Numbered from the stretch's first letter, positions 23,516 to 33,800 are shown. The stretch: 64,000 bases of DNA from Petaurus breviceps papuanus (GCA_028583685.1 JAMXIF010000077.1:9050078-9114077); one strand, 5' to 3'. Notes: a model not told the origin generated them from the letters alone. Numbers and translations are program-made.

Positions 23516-23897
23516 TGATGGGGGAGGGGGAGGGGTTTATGGGTGGTGCCAGGGTTGCTTTGAATGAATATGTATAAGCTTGATATTGGGATTACCGTAT
23601 AAGGCCATAAATGTAAGACTGCGTTGTGATTGGCTTAGATTTGGTACCATATAAGGCCATAAATGTAAGACTGCGTTGTGATTGGCTTAGATTTGGTATA
23701 TAAGCTCTCGAGTGAAAGAGCTCGCGGGCTTACCATGTAATCGCAGAAGAATAAACCACCCCGCTTCATTCCTCCGCCTTCTGTCTGGTGTTTTTCCCTG
23801 TGAGGGGCCGGTGACGACCGAAGACCCAGGATGGGTAAGTGAGAGGGCCGTGGGGCTAGTCGCCGGGATCTGTTGCAGGGGAATCACTCCCCCAACA
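23516..23897 (+). mobile_element. Young solo ERV LTR, 382 bp, nested in the older LTR
   Basis: It starts TGATGGGGGAGG and ends ACTCCCCCAACA, an imperfect inverted terminal repeat of about 10 bp. A perfect 5-bp target duplication ATATA lies at 23511-23515 and 23898-23902. Inside are a 52-bp direct repeat in U3, a TATA box (gtatataag) at 23696-23704, an AATAAA signal (gaataaacc) at about 23749, and a splice-donor-like gggtaagt at about 23833. The sequence is GC-richer than its surroundings and looks whole as an LTR. Confidence 0.85.
23594..23697 (+). repeat. 52-bp direct repeat in the U3 of the young LTR
   Basis: Two adjacent 52-bp units (23594-23645 and 23646-23697) differ at one base by eye. 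Each contains 'gtgattggctta', an inverted CCAAT box. Duplicated U3 blocks of this kind act as enhancers in retroviruses; here that role is inferred. Confidence 0.9.
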
Positions 23898-24121
23898 ATA
23901 TAAACCCTCTGTCCTCGCACACCTGCAACCCACCAGTCTCCAGATGTGCTTGTTTCCACTTGGTTTCTACAACAGTAAAGCTCTCTTCCAAACCGGAGTC
24001 CAGCTAAGTATTTCACTGGACACTCGAACTATAAGAGCTCTCCCACCGCAATTTTACTATTATTTGTGTACTTATTGTATATTTATATATTTACCATTAT
24101 TTTCATTTATAGATAAATATT

Positions 24122-24373
24122 TAGGGCAGCTAAGTGGCAAGTGGATAGAGTGCCAGCCTGGGGTCAGGAAGACTCATCTTGGTGACTTCAGATTCTCAGA
24201 CACTTACTAGTCATGTAACCCCTGACAAGCTTCTTAACCTTTTCTTTGCCTCAGTTTCCTCCTCAGTAAAATGAGTTGGAGGAGGAAATGACCAACCACT
24301 CCAGTATCTTTAGCTAGAAAACTCCAAATGGGGTCAGGTAGAGTTGGCCACAACTGAAAAAGGACTCAATGAC
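24122..24373 (+). mobile_element. MAR1-like SINE
   Basis: Head 'agggcagctaagtggcaagt', then 'tgcctcagtttcctcctcag', 'actccaaatggggtcaggta' and 'agttggccacaactgaaaaa'. Flanking words tagataaatattta (about 24109) and tagatactattta (about 24378) look like a diverged target duplication. Confidence 0.85.
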
Positions 24374-24383
24374 AAAATAGATA

Positions 24384-24598
24384 CTATTTATATAGTACTG
24401 CGAAGTTTGCAAACGGTGTTAATGAATTTACAACCAGAGTGCGCACTATTATCATCCCCATTTTACAGATGAGGAAACTGAGGCTATAAGCATCTAGATG
24501 AACTTGCTCCAGGGCACCCAACTTGTTAGATCTGAGGTAGGAGTGAAACTTCAGTCTTCTCCACTCCAGGTAGAGCACTTTATCCAGTCACTTCCCCT
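24384..24598 (-). mobile_element. MIR-type SINE, antisense
   Basis: 'tatagtactgcgaagtttgc', 'ccccattttacagatgagga' and 'cactttatccagtcacttcc' follow the reverse MIR order over nearly full length. Confidence 0.8.
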
Positions 24599-24599
24599 C

Positions 24600-24760
24600 T
24601 CTACCACCCAAAGCAACTAATTTGTGACAGCTGTTAGTGTAGAGAATTTTTTTCTACTTACATCGAGCCTAACGTTCTCTCTCTGCAGCTTCCATCCATT
24701 ATCCTGAGTTGTGTCCTCTGGAACCAAACAGAACATTTACTGAAATGATCCATTCAGAAG
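24600..24760 (-). mobile_element. CR1/L3 LINE fragment, antisense
   Basis: 'ttctacttacatcgagccta', 'ctctgcagcttccatccatt' and 'gtgtcctctggaaccaaaca' match the antisense 3' region of CR1/L3. Confidence 0.7.
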
Positions 24761-25140
24761 GTCATTCTCTGACAGTGTAAAAGAGACAGTGTCCCAGTGC
24801 TGGCTAGAACAGGATAAGACACTGCCTAGAAGGGAGGAATCTTGGAGAATCCAAAGGTTGGAGGAACCCTCAGGGAAATTAAACATCACCTCAAAACACT
24901 GAGACCTCAGAACACTGCAAATACCAACAACAGAAGGGAGAGGAGTGGGGATCAGAAAAGATGAAATTTGAGAGAAAAGATGTTAATAGATTTAGGGAAG
25001 TAGTAGTTGGAAAATCTCCATGAAATGAGCCTATTTGGACAATACCATCTCCTTTTTTGTATACTCCCCATAGGTCCATGTAGCAGAACATCCAATAGTC
25101 CTTCAGTGTAGAGTATACTTAAATGAAATCCAAAGACCAT
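24761..25140. other. Unassigned sequence
   Basis: The overlapping antisense frames at 24891-25149 have no motif. No repeat is recognised. Confidence 0.4.
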
Positions 25141-25144
25141 AGGA

Positions 25145-25315
25145 TCCATATTTAGAGCTAGAAGGAAATGTAGACACCAACAAATCCAACCTTCTCATGT
25201 TAGAGAAGAGGAAGCTAAGGCACAAAATCATAATTGTGAATTGTGAATGTCTGAGGCAGGATTTTAAGCCAGGTCATCCTAACTTCAAGACCAAGGACTT
25301 AAACAATATGTCCAG
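25145..25315 (-). mobile_element. MIR-type SINE, antisense
   Basis: 'atttagagctagaaggaaat', 'ggcaggattttaagccaggt' and 'catcctaacttcaagaccaa' match the reverse SINE layout. Confidence 0.6.
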
Positions 25316-25329
25316 ATAATTATTGGTAA

Positions 25330-26590
25330 GAGAGCCCTCAGTGGGCTTAACAAGTTCACATCAATGGACCCAAATGAGCTACAGTCCTGGGTACTGACAG
25401 ATGTTGTGCTCAACTCCTGTTGGTAATCTTTTGGGAATCATGATGAAAGATAATGCTGAAGATGGATCATGGACAGAGTGTACCAATTTTCACAAAAGAA
25501 GATGGATATGTCAAACTAGAGGTTAGTGAGTTGAATGTATATTCCTACTAGAATTCTATAACGAATTTTTAAAGGGACAGTATCAGAAAGGAAAAGGGGA
25601 ATTGACCAATAGCTAGCATAAACTAAATAATAAATCAATCCAGAAGAGACTCATTTCCCATTTGGATAGGATAATTAAAACAACTATATGCTACATTATA
25701 TCACATTGTTGGCTTTCAAGGAAATAGGAGGGGAAGAAGAATTCTCAGAATGTCTTGTGGGTCGTATGGAGAGGCTTGGAATAAATAGCACATTGAGATG
25801 GATTTGATACTGTCTGACCAAGCAGAGACAACATAATCAATGGATCTAAGTTTAGAAATATTTCATCATCTCAGTAATATATAGTCTCCTATAAAGCACT
25901 TCATTTAAAGTGTTATTAAAAAGCATTTATGTTCCAGAGAGTGCTACATTTATTTCTAATCTGGATATGATTTAAACTTTGAAGGTTTCCAGGAAGGTGT
26001 TGGAAGACATTGTCCTTTACCCTGTACTCTTCAACATTTTTATCAATAGTTTGATGAAAGAATAGATGGCTTGCTTATCAAGTTAACAGATAAAAGTTGG
26101 GATAATGCTTGGTACAAATTTGTAAATATATTAATGTAATATTTTATATGCATATATGCATAATACTAAAAGACAAATTTGGGATATAAGTAGAACAAAA
26201 TAGCCTGGAATAGGGGACTAAAATTAACAAAATGAAATTGAACAGGAATAAAGTTCTATGCTTGGGTTCAAAAAATCCACTATAGAAATTATAGGGGTAA
26301 AGATGGCTAGATAGCAGTAAATGTGTAAAAGATCTGAGGTGTTAGTGGCTTACAAAGTCAATGAGTCAGCAGTATAACATGACAAAAAACTAATTTGAAT
26401 TTCTATTGCATTCACAGAAGTACAGTGCCTTTGGTAATGGGGGTGATAATCTCACTTTACTGTGCCCTTGTCTTACCAATTTGTAGTAATTTGTCCAGTT
26501 CTGAGAATTACATTTTAGAAAGAACATTAATGACCTAGAGTGCATGTAGAATAGGGCTACTAGTATAGTGAGGGAAATAAAAAACTATTA
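25330..26590 (+). mobile_element. CR1/L3 LINE reverse-transcriptase relic
   Basis: About 1.2 kb follows CR1 ORF2 order: 'taccctgtactcttcaacat' with 'ttatcaatagtttgatgaaa' (the NIFI-NDLDEG region before the catalytic FADD), 'ggaataaagttctatgcttg' with 'ggttcaaaaaatccac', 'aagatggctagatagcagta', and 'tttgtccagttctgagaatt' near the C terminus. Stops and small losses are frequent. It ends beside a GGAA microsatellite. Confidence 0.8.
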
Positions 26591-26599
26591 CATATTAGG

Positions 26600-26810
26600 A
26601 TTAATTGGAAGAATTGGGAGGTTTTAGGAGGAAGGGAGGGAGAAAAGGAGGGAAGAAGGAAGGAAGGCAGGAAGGAAGGAAGGAAGGAAGGAAGGAAGGA
26701 AGGAAGGAAGGAAGGNNNNNNNNNNGAAGGAAGGAAGGGAAAGGTGAAGGAAGGAAGGGAAAAGAAAAGGAAGGAAGGATAAAAGGAAAGAGAAGGAGGG
26801 AAGGAAGATA
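26600..26810. repeat. GGAA/GGGAA microsatellite containing a gap
   Basis: A GGAA array with GGGA and AAAG variants on the plus strand is broken by ten N at 26716-26725. The open frame across it is an artefact. Confidence 0.95.
26716..26725. other. Assembly gap (10 N)
   Basis: Ten N bases lie inside the GGAA array. The true array length is unknown. Confidence 0.99.
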
Positions 26811-27012
26811 ATATATAGATTATTCTATGTAGGGCTGAGATAATGACTCACTTGGCTCTAAAGCCTTTTATTAAAAGAAATCACACAAGGAAATCAGAGC
26901 TGTTGATGTTTTGAAATTTAAAAAAACAGGGCATGTATCAATGAAGAGTTTTGTCCCACTTGGGTTAGAGCAAAATCTTGTTTGTGGACCTGGGCTTTTT
27001 TTTTAAATCACT

Positions 27013-27235
27013 TTTCAGAGGAGGCAGAGCCAAGATGATAAAGGTAGGAACTCACCTGAGCTCTCCCAAATTCCCCTCCAAACAACTTTAAAATAATGCT
27101 TCAAATCAAATTTTCACATTTTTTTCACAAAAAAATTCACAAATTTTCACAATAAAGAGTTGTGGAAATGCCTTTAGGGTGGAGGAGAAAAGGGGGCTGG
27201 GAGCAGGGGTAGACACCACCTAAACCTTACTATTT
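27013..27235 (+). mobile_element. L1 5' UTR-like fragment
   Basis: 'gaggaggcagagccaagatg' with 'aactcacctgagctctccca' resembles the 5' end of marsupial L1. It is followed directly by an antisense L1 3' end, so it is a fragment. Confidence 0.6.
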
Positions 27236-27239
27236 TTAT

Positions 27240-27450
27240 TTTTATATTTTTTTTTACTTTTTAAATTTTTTTAAAATTAATTTGTTTGTTTCCTTTTAGT
27301 TTACAGTATTCAATTCCACAATTCCTTGAGTTTCACATTTTGTCCCCCTCCCCCCCTCCCCGCCATGGCAGCTTATAGTCAAGTATAGGATCTGTAAATA
27401 CTTTCACATTATGCATTAGTCAGGTTATAAAGACAGATTGTATCAGCTGG
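27240..27450 (-). mobile_element. L1 3' end fragment, antisense
   Basis: A T-rich start, 'tgagtttcacattttgtccc' and 'cattatgcattagtcaggtt' read as the reverse complement of the L1 3' UTR. Confidence 0.6.
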
Positions 27451-27454
27451 AATG

Positions 27455-28775
27455 AAAAATGTTAAACTTTACTCTTATCAGAATTGACTCAAAGAGGGAA
27501 GAACATTCATACTCAGCTGGGTATAGAAATCTATATTATCCTAACAGGAAGTAGGAGTGGAAATGGATAGAAAGAGAGCGCTGATGAAGGGAAGGAGGAT
27601 TAGGGAAAGTATTTGTCAGAAGCAAATACTTTTGAGGATGGACAGGGTGAAAGGAAAGAGGGAGAAGGATAAACAGGAAAAAACAGGATGGAGGCAAATA
27701 CACAGTATTCATAACTGTGGAAAAAATTTACAGCAAGTTTCTCTAATAAAAGCTTCATTTCTCAAGTGTATGGAGAATAGGATCATATTTGTAAGAATAT
27801 AAGTCATTCCCCAACTAATGAACGGTCAAACGATATGAAGAGACAATTTTCAGATGAAGAGCCATCTAAAGTCAAAGGGAAAAAAATGCTCTAATCACTA
27901 CTGATGAAATTCAAATTCAAATAACTCTGAGGTACCACCTCACACCTATCAGATTAGATAATATGACAGAAAAAGGCAAATGACAAATTTTGGAGGATAT
28001 TTGAAAATTGGGACACTAATGCAGTTTTGATAGAGTTATGCAAGCATCCTGGAAAGCAATCTGGAACTATGCCCAAGGGGCTAAAAAACCATACATGCAC
28101 TTTGACCCAGGAATACCACTACTAGAACTGTATTCCAAAGAGATTTTAAAAAAATAAAAGGACTTATATGTATAAAATTATTTATAGCAGCTCTTTTTGT
28201 GGTGGCAAAGAACTATAAATTGAAGTGATGCCCATCAGTTGGGGAATGAGTGAACATTTTATGGTATATTATTGTGGTGAAATACTATTGTGTTATAAGA
28301 AATGATGAGCAGGATGATTAAAAAAGAAAGCAAACCTCACAAGACATACATGAACTGATGCAAACTGAAATGAACTAAACCAGGAGACATTATGCACAGC
28401 AATGGCAATATTGTACAGTGATCAACTGTGAATGACTTAGCTATTCTCAGTAATACAATGATCCAAGATAATTCCAAAGGACTTATGATGAAAAATTCTA
28501 TCCACTTGGAGAGAAAGGCCTAATTGAGTCTTAATGGAGATTGAAGCACACTTTTTAAACTTTATTTTCTTGCAGATTTTTGGCCTCTTTTTTTCACAAC
28601 TTGATTAATGTAGAAATACGTTTTGCATGACTGCACGTGTATAACGTATATCAAATTTCTTGCCTTATCAATGAAGGAGGAGAAGAGGGAGAGAATTTGG
28701 AACTCACAATTTTTAAAAGGAATGTCAAAAAAATATTTTTCCATGTAATTGGGGAAAATATTTTTAAGTCACCTT
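27455..28775 (+). mobile_element. L1 3' half relic
   Basis: It contains 'ccacctcacacctatcagat', 'cagttggggaatgagtgaac', 'gaaatgatgagcaggatgat', 'gatcaactgtgaatgactta' and 'tatccacttggagagaaagg', then the 3' UTR words 'tgactgcacgtgtataacgt' and 'gagaatttggaactcacaat'. The 27455-27740 part is less certain. It is a 5'-truncated dead copy. Confidence 0.8.
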
Positions 28776-29430
28776 TCAGCTGTTATAATCTAGAAATACA
28801 AAAGTATGTTAATCCTAAATATGAATAGTCTTTTGTTTTTATGCATCTAGGGTATAATAAATTAATAAACGAGTTTTGACACTTCTAAAAATAAGCTTAA
28901 GCTTCCGAGGGCATACTTTCTGTGTTCTTAATTGTCTGGTTCTTCTTTCTTAACATAACCCTAGAAATAATCAGCCACTTTTTTCTACTCCCAGGATCAC
29001 TGGCTCCTTTCTGCTAATTTCTCAATTCTTCCTCAGATCAAGAAAACACAAAGTCTAATGACAGTGAAAGGATTTCTTTGGCATTATAATGTATCTATTA
29101 CTCTCCCTTATTCCTCACTAAAAATCTGTAAAAAAAAAAAAAACAAGCAATAGGAATGTGAATGAGCACATGTCATGAAAACTGATTGGAAGGAAATTCG
29201 GGGCCAGTAAAACAAAACAGATTCTTGTCTTGACAGTTCCAGAAGATGCACAAATCAAATGTTCCAGTGCTAGAAAAATTACCTTGAAGGTGTCTCTTTA
29301 CATATAAATTAATCATACGGGCTTTCTACAAGTTACCTATTTAATGTAAAAAAATGGAATTGTTTATTTATTTGAATAAATATTCGATCCTAAAATTTCT
29401 CAGTGTGTAATCTCTTGCATCTGTTCCTTC
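28776..29430. other. Unassigned sequence
   Basis: I see no gene or clear repeat. Confidence 0.4.
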
Positions 29431-29434
29431 TTTT

Positions 29435-29565
29435 TCAGTTTCTATAGCAACCACCATTATTCAGGCCTTCATCTCTTCTAGCCTAGACCATTTTAAAAGC
29501 TTGCTAACTGGTCATTCTGCCTCTAGCCTCTCTTTACTCCAATCTATCTTTGCTAGATGGAGATG
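29435..29565 (+). mobile_element. L2 LINE fragment
   Basis: 'ttattcaggccttcatctct', 'taactggtcattctgcctct' and 'ctttactccaatctatcttt' match the L2 ORF end. Confidence 0.75.
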
Positions 29566-29829
29566 GAGTTAGCATTCATTAATTAGCAATTAATTTTTAC
29601 CAAAAATAGAGAGAGGATGCAAGTGAAAGTAAGAACTTCTCAAGAGAGTAAACCTTTTCCTCCATTCTATTTAGGGCTACATATCAGTTGAAGATTTTGT
29701 ATCTGTATTTTCAAATCTGAAATTTCAAGTGTTTTTTCATGCATGAGTGGTATATTTTTACAAATCCATGAATGGGTCATATTTTTAACTATACACCTGG
29801 ACAGTAATCATAACAGACCAAAAAGTCAT

Positions 29830-30175
29830 CAGATCTCAAAGTGGTAAAGGACTTCAGAGGCCATCTAATATTACGTATATTAAACAGAATCCCCAAGTAT
29901 AATGTCCCTAATAAGTCACCAGCCAACCTCAACTCGAAGCCCTCCTGTGAAGAAGAAGCCATCACTTCCTGAAATAGACCATTGCATTTACATGTAGGTC
30001 TAGATGTTAGAAATGTTTTTTTTCTTTTTGCCTAGTTCTCTCCTCTGTGGCCAATTTGAAACAAGTATAAACCCCATTCCAAATGGCAAGCTTTCAAATG
30101 CTCGAAGACAATTTTCAAGTTTCTCCCTAAGTCTTCCTTTCCAGGCTAATCATTCCCAGTCCGTTCAACTTATTC
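29830..30175 (-). mobile_element. CR1/L3 LINE, antisense, 3' portion
   Basis: 'ggacttcagaggccatctaa', 'catgtaggtctagatgttag' and 'tccctaagtcttcctttcca' match antisense CR1/L3. A 7SL pseudogene interrupts it at about 30176-30490, and the same LINE then continues. Confidence 0.75.
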
Positions 30176-30192
30176 TTTTTTAGTTTATTTTT

Positions 30193-30484
30193 AGAGGATA
30201 GTCTCCCAGTCTTGCCTGGGCTGCCCCTCACTGACCAATCCCACTGCTAATCAGCACAGAAACTTAGAACTGCTCCATTTCTGATTTGGACCAGTTCTTT
30301 GCTTAAACAGCCTAATGATCACTTGCTCCCAGGCTTTCTCAGAATAAAATGCTGGACTTATTATGGACATTAGGTACATGGACATGGACATTATCAGCTA
30401 TAGCTCTGCTGTGACCCAGAATTCCCCACCTCAGGAGATCCACCAGCTAGTAGTAGGGACTACAGATATGTGCCACCTGCCCTA
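30193..30484 (-). pseudogene. 7SL (SRP) RNA processed pseudogene
   Basis: The reverse complement follows 7SL RNA end to end. The 3' Alu-domain part corresponds to 'cttgcctgggctgcccctca'. The S domain corresponds to 'ccactgctaatcagcacaga' and 'actgctccatttctgatttg'. The 5' end corresponds to 'tagggactacagatatgtgc' with 'cacctgccc'. A T-rich run just below 30193 is the A tail of the retroposed copy. Left 'ttcaactta' and right 'ttcaattaa' may be a target duplication. 7SL is the RNA scaffold of the signal recognition particle. The many differences from human 7SL argue against a working gene. It keeps the S domain, so it is not an Alu-type SINE. Confidence 0.85.
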
Positions 30485-30489
30485 CCATT

Positions 30490-31420
30490 CAATTAAGACT
30501 TTAATGACATGGTATCAAGTGTGTAGTCTGGAGCCCTGCCACCTTGGAGTTAAGTTTATTAACCTGTGGCTCCTAGAACTGACACCCTACCCTACATGTT
30601 CTTTGTCCAGGGCAAAGTACAGTAGGAATGTAACCTCACTTCTTTTGGACAGTCAACATCTGTTAACATGATTTAAGATTGCAATTGACTTTTTGGCTAT
30701 TACATTTCACTGCCAACCAATATTGACCTTGAAAATGTTGACATCAGCTGTCAGCTTGCCACTACTATTCCCATTCTATCCTTATACAATTGATTTTCTG
30801 TACCCAACTAGAGGGCTTTCCATTCACCCCTTTTAGATTCAGTTTTAGTAGATTTGATTCATCCTAATCTGTTAAGATACTTTTAGTTCATGACAGTATC
30901 ACATCCAATATATCATTCATTCTTTGGGTAATTTGAAAATTTTAGAAGTATGCCTTCTATGTTTTCACCTATCATTGCTAAAAATGCAAGGACCAAACCC
31001 TGGGACACTCCACCAGGGACTTCCCTCTAGCTTAATCTAGGTCAATTAATGAATTATCTTTGGATCTAGTCCTTCAAGTAGGTCTTGATCTTCCTAAGTG
31101 TATCACCACCCAGATCACATCTCTCCATGTTTTTCACAAGAATGTCTCAAGAGATATCAACAAATACCAAAAAAAGCAGGAATACTATGTATATGATGTT
31201 CTCTCCTATAGATCTAACATCCCTCTTGAAAATTGCAGATCCCTTTAGGCTCATCTCACCTTCAAGCAAGGACAAATATATCAATTATCTTTTAACTATG
31301 TTCTCAAAATTCCTTCTACAATTCCAGTGAACAACGGAAGTTATATGCCAAAGTGAAAAGAGGCTGGGACAAAGTAGAAGCCTTGGCTACTTCCAGAATT
31401 GTGGGGTCATTTTTTAATCT
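30490..31420 (-). mobile_element. CR1/L3 LINE, antisense, reverse-transcriptase portion
   Basis: It continues the LINE interrupted by the 7SL copy: 'tgtggctcctagaactgaca', 'gggcaaagtacagtaggaat', 'ccaaaccctgggacactcca' (antisense of the RT region), 'tggatctagtccttcaagta' and 'cacatctctccatgtttttc'. The open frames here are decayed fragments of it. Confidence 0.75.
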
Positions 31421-31484
31421 TATTAAAATAAAACCTTTTAATATACAGTTGTTGCACTGCCTTGTTCTATGATTTAACATTGAG

Positions 31485-31545
31485 TTCAACACCTGGCCGT
31501 GTAACCTTGAGCAAGTTACTTAACCCTAATTGCTTAGGGGTGGCC
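31485..31545 (+). mobile_element. WSINE1-variant 3' fragment
   Basis: 'ctggccgtgtaaccttgagc' and 'aagttacttaaccctaattg' are the tail of the same variant as the adjacent full copy. It is head-truncated. Confidence 0.75.
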
Positions 31546-31690
31546 AGGTGGCTCATCAAGTAAGAGCACCAGCTCCAGTGTCGGAATGACCTGGGGATCA
31601 AATCCGGGCTCAGATACTTAGTACCACCCCCAGAAATAACTGGCCATGTAACCTTGAGCCCTTAACCGCAATTGCTTAAAAAAGAAAGAA
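31546..31690 (+). mobile_element. WSINE1-variant SINE ('ggccaggtggc' subfamily)
   Basis: The head 'ggtggccaggtggctcatca' with 'agtaagagcaccagctccag', and the tail 'ccttaaccgcaattgcttaa', differ from the ordinary form. The same variant lies at 55272-55429. Confidence 0.8.
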
Positions 31691-31939
31691 AAGAACATTG
31701 AGTTCAGAAGATTTTTCCACATATTCTTCAGTTCTTCATAGTGTAACCACACTTTTAACACACTGGATACCAAGTATTCTTTTTTCCAAACAGTCCATTT
31801 TTCTGAGTCTAGTCCTGATTACAACCCATAAGTGTTCAGTGAGATTTATATCAGGTGACTTTCTAAGCTAGTGAAGCATGTCTATCTCCATTTTGGAGAC
31901 ATTTCTTAACCTTATGTGTGACATGGAACAAGGTCATGT

Positions 31940-32095
31940 TCTTCACTGGAGAATTTCTATAATTTGCTGGAATCATGTTAACTTCACTCAAGTCACATGA
32001 CCTCTCATTTTCCTTATCTATAAAATGTGGAAATTGGACTAGATTGGAAGATTTCAAAGGTCCCTTCAAATTTTCAATTCTACCATACAGTGTTA
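31940..32095 (+). mobile_element. MIR/MON1-type SINE, 3' part
   Basis: 'ttccttatctataaaatgtg' and 'caaaggtcccttcaaatttt' are typical of the tail of this group. Confidence 0.6.
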
Positions 32096-32099
32096 TCAA

Positions 32100-33310
32100 C
32101 AATGAATATTATAATTTTGCCTAGGATTTTTTTTTGACCCTACAAAAGAAATATTCAAGGTAAGGACAAGCAGAGGTAAATAGGTATAGTTCTCCCACTC
32201 TTTTAATAACTTTAATTCTGTCCCCCTAATTTCCAGTAGGCATAAAATATACCAAAGTATCCCTCTAACTTTTCCCCCACCCTTCCTTTTTATTTTTATG
32301 TCCTTTGTCTCGCTTCTTCCCCTTCTAGCTTCTTCCTTTCATCCCTTCCAATGCCCAAAGTGGGTGGAAATTCATGTTCAGTGTTGGGGAAAGAACCGGG
32401 ATGGGGTGGGGGGGAGGGTGTCAATATTGTGGAATGAAGAGATCAGTTCCAGTTCTTTTGTTCCCACAGGATTTCAAATCTGCATTACAAAATATGTCCT
32501 CTTATAGTTGAATGCCAGAAAGAAAGATGGATTATTAAAGTGCTGTGGAATTGGTCAAAAGCTACATTAAGAAGCCAAGTAGTTATTTGAATAAAATAGT
32601 CTAATTGATTTAAGACAAGGTAGTGCATGCCTTATCTAGAAAAAAAAAGTTTTAAAAAGTTTGTCCTCATTAGGCAGACTGAAATATATGCCATGTAAAA
32701 CCCTGTGGAATTAGAGGGCGAAAATGTTTGAAAAGAAAGTTGGGGATGCTTCCAGTTATTTTCACATTAAAATTAGTCTGGGAAGACGAAGAGTAATAAG
32801 CATGGATTGGGCAGTAAAATGTACTTTTGCACTTCTAATTTTAAGCTTAGAAATCCAGGATATTTAAATAATGTTCAGAAAATATTTAGGTATTTTGTAG
32901 TTGAGTATGCAAATCAGGAATCTGTGTGTACAAGTGGATGATTGGGTGCACACCAATTGTAACTGTGTCTGCAATACCCAATTTGCATGCCTAATCATGG
33001 AGGCAATGATTTTGTTGAGGATTTGTGCTTCCATGGAAAACTATTGCTGCTCAAAATGGATTCTGCATATACTTTCATTGCTTTCCTCTCTAACTGAAAT
33101 CCAGACAAGTGTTTCTATGAGCCTAATGCCCTTTGAAGGTAATCTTATTTTCTATTTCATGATAAGTGTCATTTGTACATTTTAGGATTTGGAGCCATGC
33201 ACATGCCAAATTCCTCAACCACATCTTTCTCCTTTGCGTAGGAGCCAGAAGAATTTTGAGCAAACTAGGAAATTGAGAAGGGAATGAATAAGGTGCCATT
33301 ACCTTTGAAT
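32100..33310. other. Repeat-poor sequence
   Basis: About 1.2 kb has no repeat I recognise. Frames of 69-94 codons (32298-32507, 32901-33185) lack domains. Confidence 0.4.
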
Positions 33311-33315
33311 CCATC

Positions 33316-33440
33316 AGTCAACATGCCTTCATTAAACACCTACTATGTGTATGTGTCAGATACCATGATAGGCCCTGGGGATACAGATACAAAAAAATGA
33401 AGCAATCCCCACACTGAAGCATTTTACATTCAGTCATTCT
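33316..33440 (-). mobile_element. L2 3' end, antisense
   Basis: 'cattaaacacctactatgtg' and 'ggccctggggatacagatac' are the reverse complement of the L2 terminus. Confidence 0.8.
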
Positions 33441-33674
33441 TCTTAGGTTTTCCAGTCTTATCATCAAATGTCCCAACATTCCAAAACAAAATTGAAATTT
33501 TCTGAAAAATAAATGAGGGTGAAGGGTGGAATATAAATCAATATATTTGGATTTATAATGAATCCTAAATCTTTCATTTTGTAGATAAGGAAACTGGGGC
33601 CCAAAGAGGTCATAAAGACCAAGAGTTTAGGGTTAAAAAGAATCTCAAAATTCTTATAATTAAATCCCATCATT

Positions 33675-33800
33675 TTTACAAGGACAGCTTGGTATAATGG
33701 ACACAATATTGGCTTTGGAGTCAGAAAAACTTGAGTTCAAATCCTACCTAAGAAATTTACTAGGTTTATGACCCTGGGTAAGTAACTTATAAATCACTTT
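33675..33800 (+). mobile_element. MIR-type SINE
   Basis: 'cagcttggtataatggacac', 'acttgagttcaaatcctacc' and 'atgaccctgggtaagtaact' mark the head and body. Confidence 0.7.

Larger units (their letters stand above)
23081..24050 (+). mobile_element. Older ERV LTR, split by a younger LTR
   Basis: The two arms (23081-23515 and 23898-24050) join into a retroviral-type LTR: a C-rich U3, a TATA box that reads 'gactatataaaccc' across the join, and an AGTAAA-type signal (caacagtaaagctctc) at about 23972. The 4-bp word ATTT flanks both ends (23077-23080 and 24051-24054). A start at 23073 fits equally well, so the left edge is uncertain. Without the insertion it would be about 0.58 kb. Probably gammaretrovirus-like from its layout. 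No coding region is attached. Confidence 0.65.

Noticed and set aside
30193-30484. Alu-type SINE
   Set aside because: The copy keeps the central S domain of 7SL and is not a dimer of the Alu domain. Alu is also not expected in marsupials.
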